From Planctomycetota bacterium (GTDB taxonomy: Bacteria; Planctomycetota; SZUA-567; H5-PLA8): DNA of 64,000 nt. The notes beneath the pieces are model-generated. The model saw only the letters and a list, made by a program, of their open reading frames with translations. It had not been told where the DNA came from and made no database searches. Position numbers and translations under genes: made by a program. Within the stretch, counting starts at the first letter, position 1. Each line of letters begins with the position of its first letter. Of this stretch, positions 63,100 to 64,000 are shown piece by piece. The DNA lies in contig JAOSKN010000001.1 in NCBI GenBank assembly GCA_027493525.1, forward strand, positions 2,604,001-2,668,000, given 5' to 3'.

Positions 63100-64000
63100 A
63101 TGGGAATTCGCGCGTCAGACCTGAGTTGCATGTCGAGCGCCGGTTTACGGACGGATCCCATGCGCCCCGATGCGCCCGACGAAAACCTGCTCTTCAGGCT
63201 CCAACAACAGGAGCCCCAGGCCGCCGACGAGGCCTTCGCGCGGCATGGCCGGATGGTCTTCAATGCCTGCCTTCGCGTCCTCGGCGATGCGTCCCGGGCC
63301 GAAGACGCGATGCAGGCCGTCTTTCTTCTCCTGATGCACAAGGCGCCGGGTTTCGGGCCGGGCACGGTGCTGGCCGCGTGGCTCTATCGCAGCGCCGTCT
63401 TCGTTTCGCGGGAATCAATGCGTGAGGAAGCGCGCCGTCTCCGGCGAGAACAGGAGGCTCAACGCATGCAGGCCGCATCCGTTCGGGCGGAGGATCCAGA
63501 GGCCGAAGCCGAGGCCGAATGGCGCGAGATCGCGCCGCGGCTCGACGCGGCCATGGCCGGGCTGCCCGAGTCCTTCCGCGCGCCGCTCGTGCTGACCTAT
63601 CTCCAGGGTCTGAGCCACGCCGAGGCCGCCGTGGCGCTTCGGATTCCGGAGGGCACGCTGAAAAGCCGCGTCTCCCGCGCGCTGGAAGCGCTGCGCCGGA
63701 AGCTCGGTGCGCGGCTTTCGGTGGCGGCCCTTGGCGCGCTGCTGGCCCAGCGCGGCGCGGAGGCCGCGCTCCCGGCCGCTTACGCCGCGAGCCTGAGCGG
63801 GCTCAGCGCCACGCCCGCCGCGGGGCAACTCCTGGCCCTCTCGATCAAGGCGCTCAACCTGGCGCAACTCAAGACGGCGCTGGCCGTCTGCGCGCTGGTG
63901 GTGGCGGCCGGCGCGAGCGTCCCGTTGGGCCTGGCGCTTTTCCCCGAAGCCGGCCCGCCCAGGACCGCGGCGCCGGAGGCCGCGCGCGCCGACGCGTCCG
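63100..64000 (+). CDS. ECF sigma factor with C-terminal membrane extension (3' end beyond window)
   Basis: 300 residues are visible. Sigma region 2 (about 28-92; FNACLRVLGDASRAEDAMQAVFLLLM) and region 4 (about 150-205; LPESFRAPLVLTYLQGLSHAEAA, EGTLKSRVSRALEALRRKL) are complete. A hydrophobic Ala/Leu-rich extension follows, with a likely membrane helix near 265-290 (ALAVCALVVAAGASVPLGLAL). Such C-terminally extended ECF factors are typical of Planctomycetota and are thought to carry their own regulator. The start at 63100 has GGAGAGG upstream; ATGs at 63130 and 63160 are in frame. Confidence 0.9.
   Translation, partial: MGIRASDLSCMSSAGLRTDPMRPDAPDENLLFRLQQQEPQAADEAFARHGRMVFNACLRVLGDASRAEDAMQAVFLLLMHKAPGFGPGTVLAAWLYRSAVFVSRESMREEARRLRREQEAQRMQAASVRAEDPEAEAEAEWREIAPRLDAAMAGLPESFRAPLVLTYLQGLSHAEAAVALRIPEGTLKSRVSRALEALRRKLGARLSVAALGALLAQRGAEAALPAAYAASLSGLSATPAAGQLLALSIKALNLAQLKTALAVCALVVAAGASVPLGLALFPEAGPPRTAAPEAARADAS

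Noticed and set aside
63093..63425. Small plus-strand gene at the start of the sigma factor
   Set aside because: It is a different frame of the ECF sigma gene, whose sigma regions are unmistakable.

Overview
The window is about 64 kb of GC-rich, densely coding bacterial DNA. The gene content points to a free-living, aerobic Planctomycetota-type bacterium: several Ser/Thr kinases and pseudokinases, a VIT/VWA/DUF2135 protein, LRR and EF-hand secreted proteins, a BatA-type VWA protein, an ECF sigma factor with a membrane-anchored C-terminal extension, a DAP pathway gene and MEP isoprenoid genes. This assignment is inference from gene style. No rRNA or tRNA gene was seen.

Layout. 1-3853 (minus) is the 5' part of a multidomain lipid enzyme: acyl-CoA reductase, AMP ligase, ACP and the start of a PlsC acyltransferase. 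3998-8186 holds two different cation/proton antiporters. 8525-13499 is an aa3-type cytochrome c oxidase operon with two subunit III genes, behind a good sigma70-like promoter and a long leader. 13584-14663 is a tartrate/D-malate dehydrogenase-type enzyme, followed by three copies of a palindrome plus T-tract repeat. 15157-20607 holds a bacilliredoxin-like protein, a Ser/Thr kinase, truD, a HicAB cassette bounded by perfect 42-bp direct repeats, a small membrane protein and mnmA. 21014-25823 (minus) is an exbB-exbD operon ending in a TolA-like protein with a C-terminal CBM9-like domain. 26112-33754 carries a GspC-like protein, a macrodomain protein, a BatA/VWA protein, a small lipoprotein, a cysteine synthase-like enzyme, lysA and ispD. 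33869-40289 holds an LRR/STN-like protein that reads in frame into ispF, then the VIT/VWA protein. 40482-52129 has a DsbD-type protein, a tandem pseudokinase-kinase, a MEKHLA protein, a PAS hybrid histidine kinase, a C-terminal processing protease and an oxidoreductase. 52136-55993 has a frameshifted TPR/EF-hand lipoprotein, citrate synthase and a frameshifted rsmA. 56202-58399 is a bufferin-like RiPP cluster: a Cys-rich Tat-signal precursor, a DUF692/MNIO oxidase and a DUF2063 partner. 58485-64000 has an RmlD-like protein, small membrane proteins, a membrane pseudokinase, a frameshifted membrane protein and a partial ECF sigma factor.

The most interesting candidates are the MNIO/RiPP cluster (precursor with four C-x5-C-x5-C repeats and a Tat motif), the ExbBD/TolA-like/CBM9 machine, the ElbD-like lipid enzyme and the HicAB insertion. 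Four genes are broken by single-base indels in or next to G/C homopolymers. In rsmA the repaired frame restores the family C-terminus exactly, so sequencing or assembly error is a strong possibility for all four.
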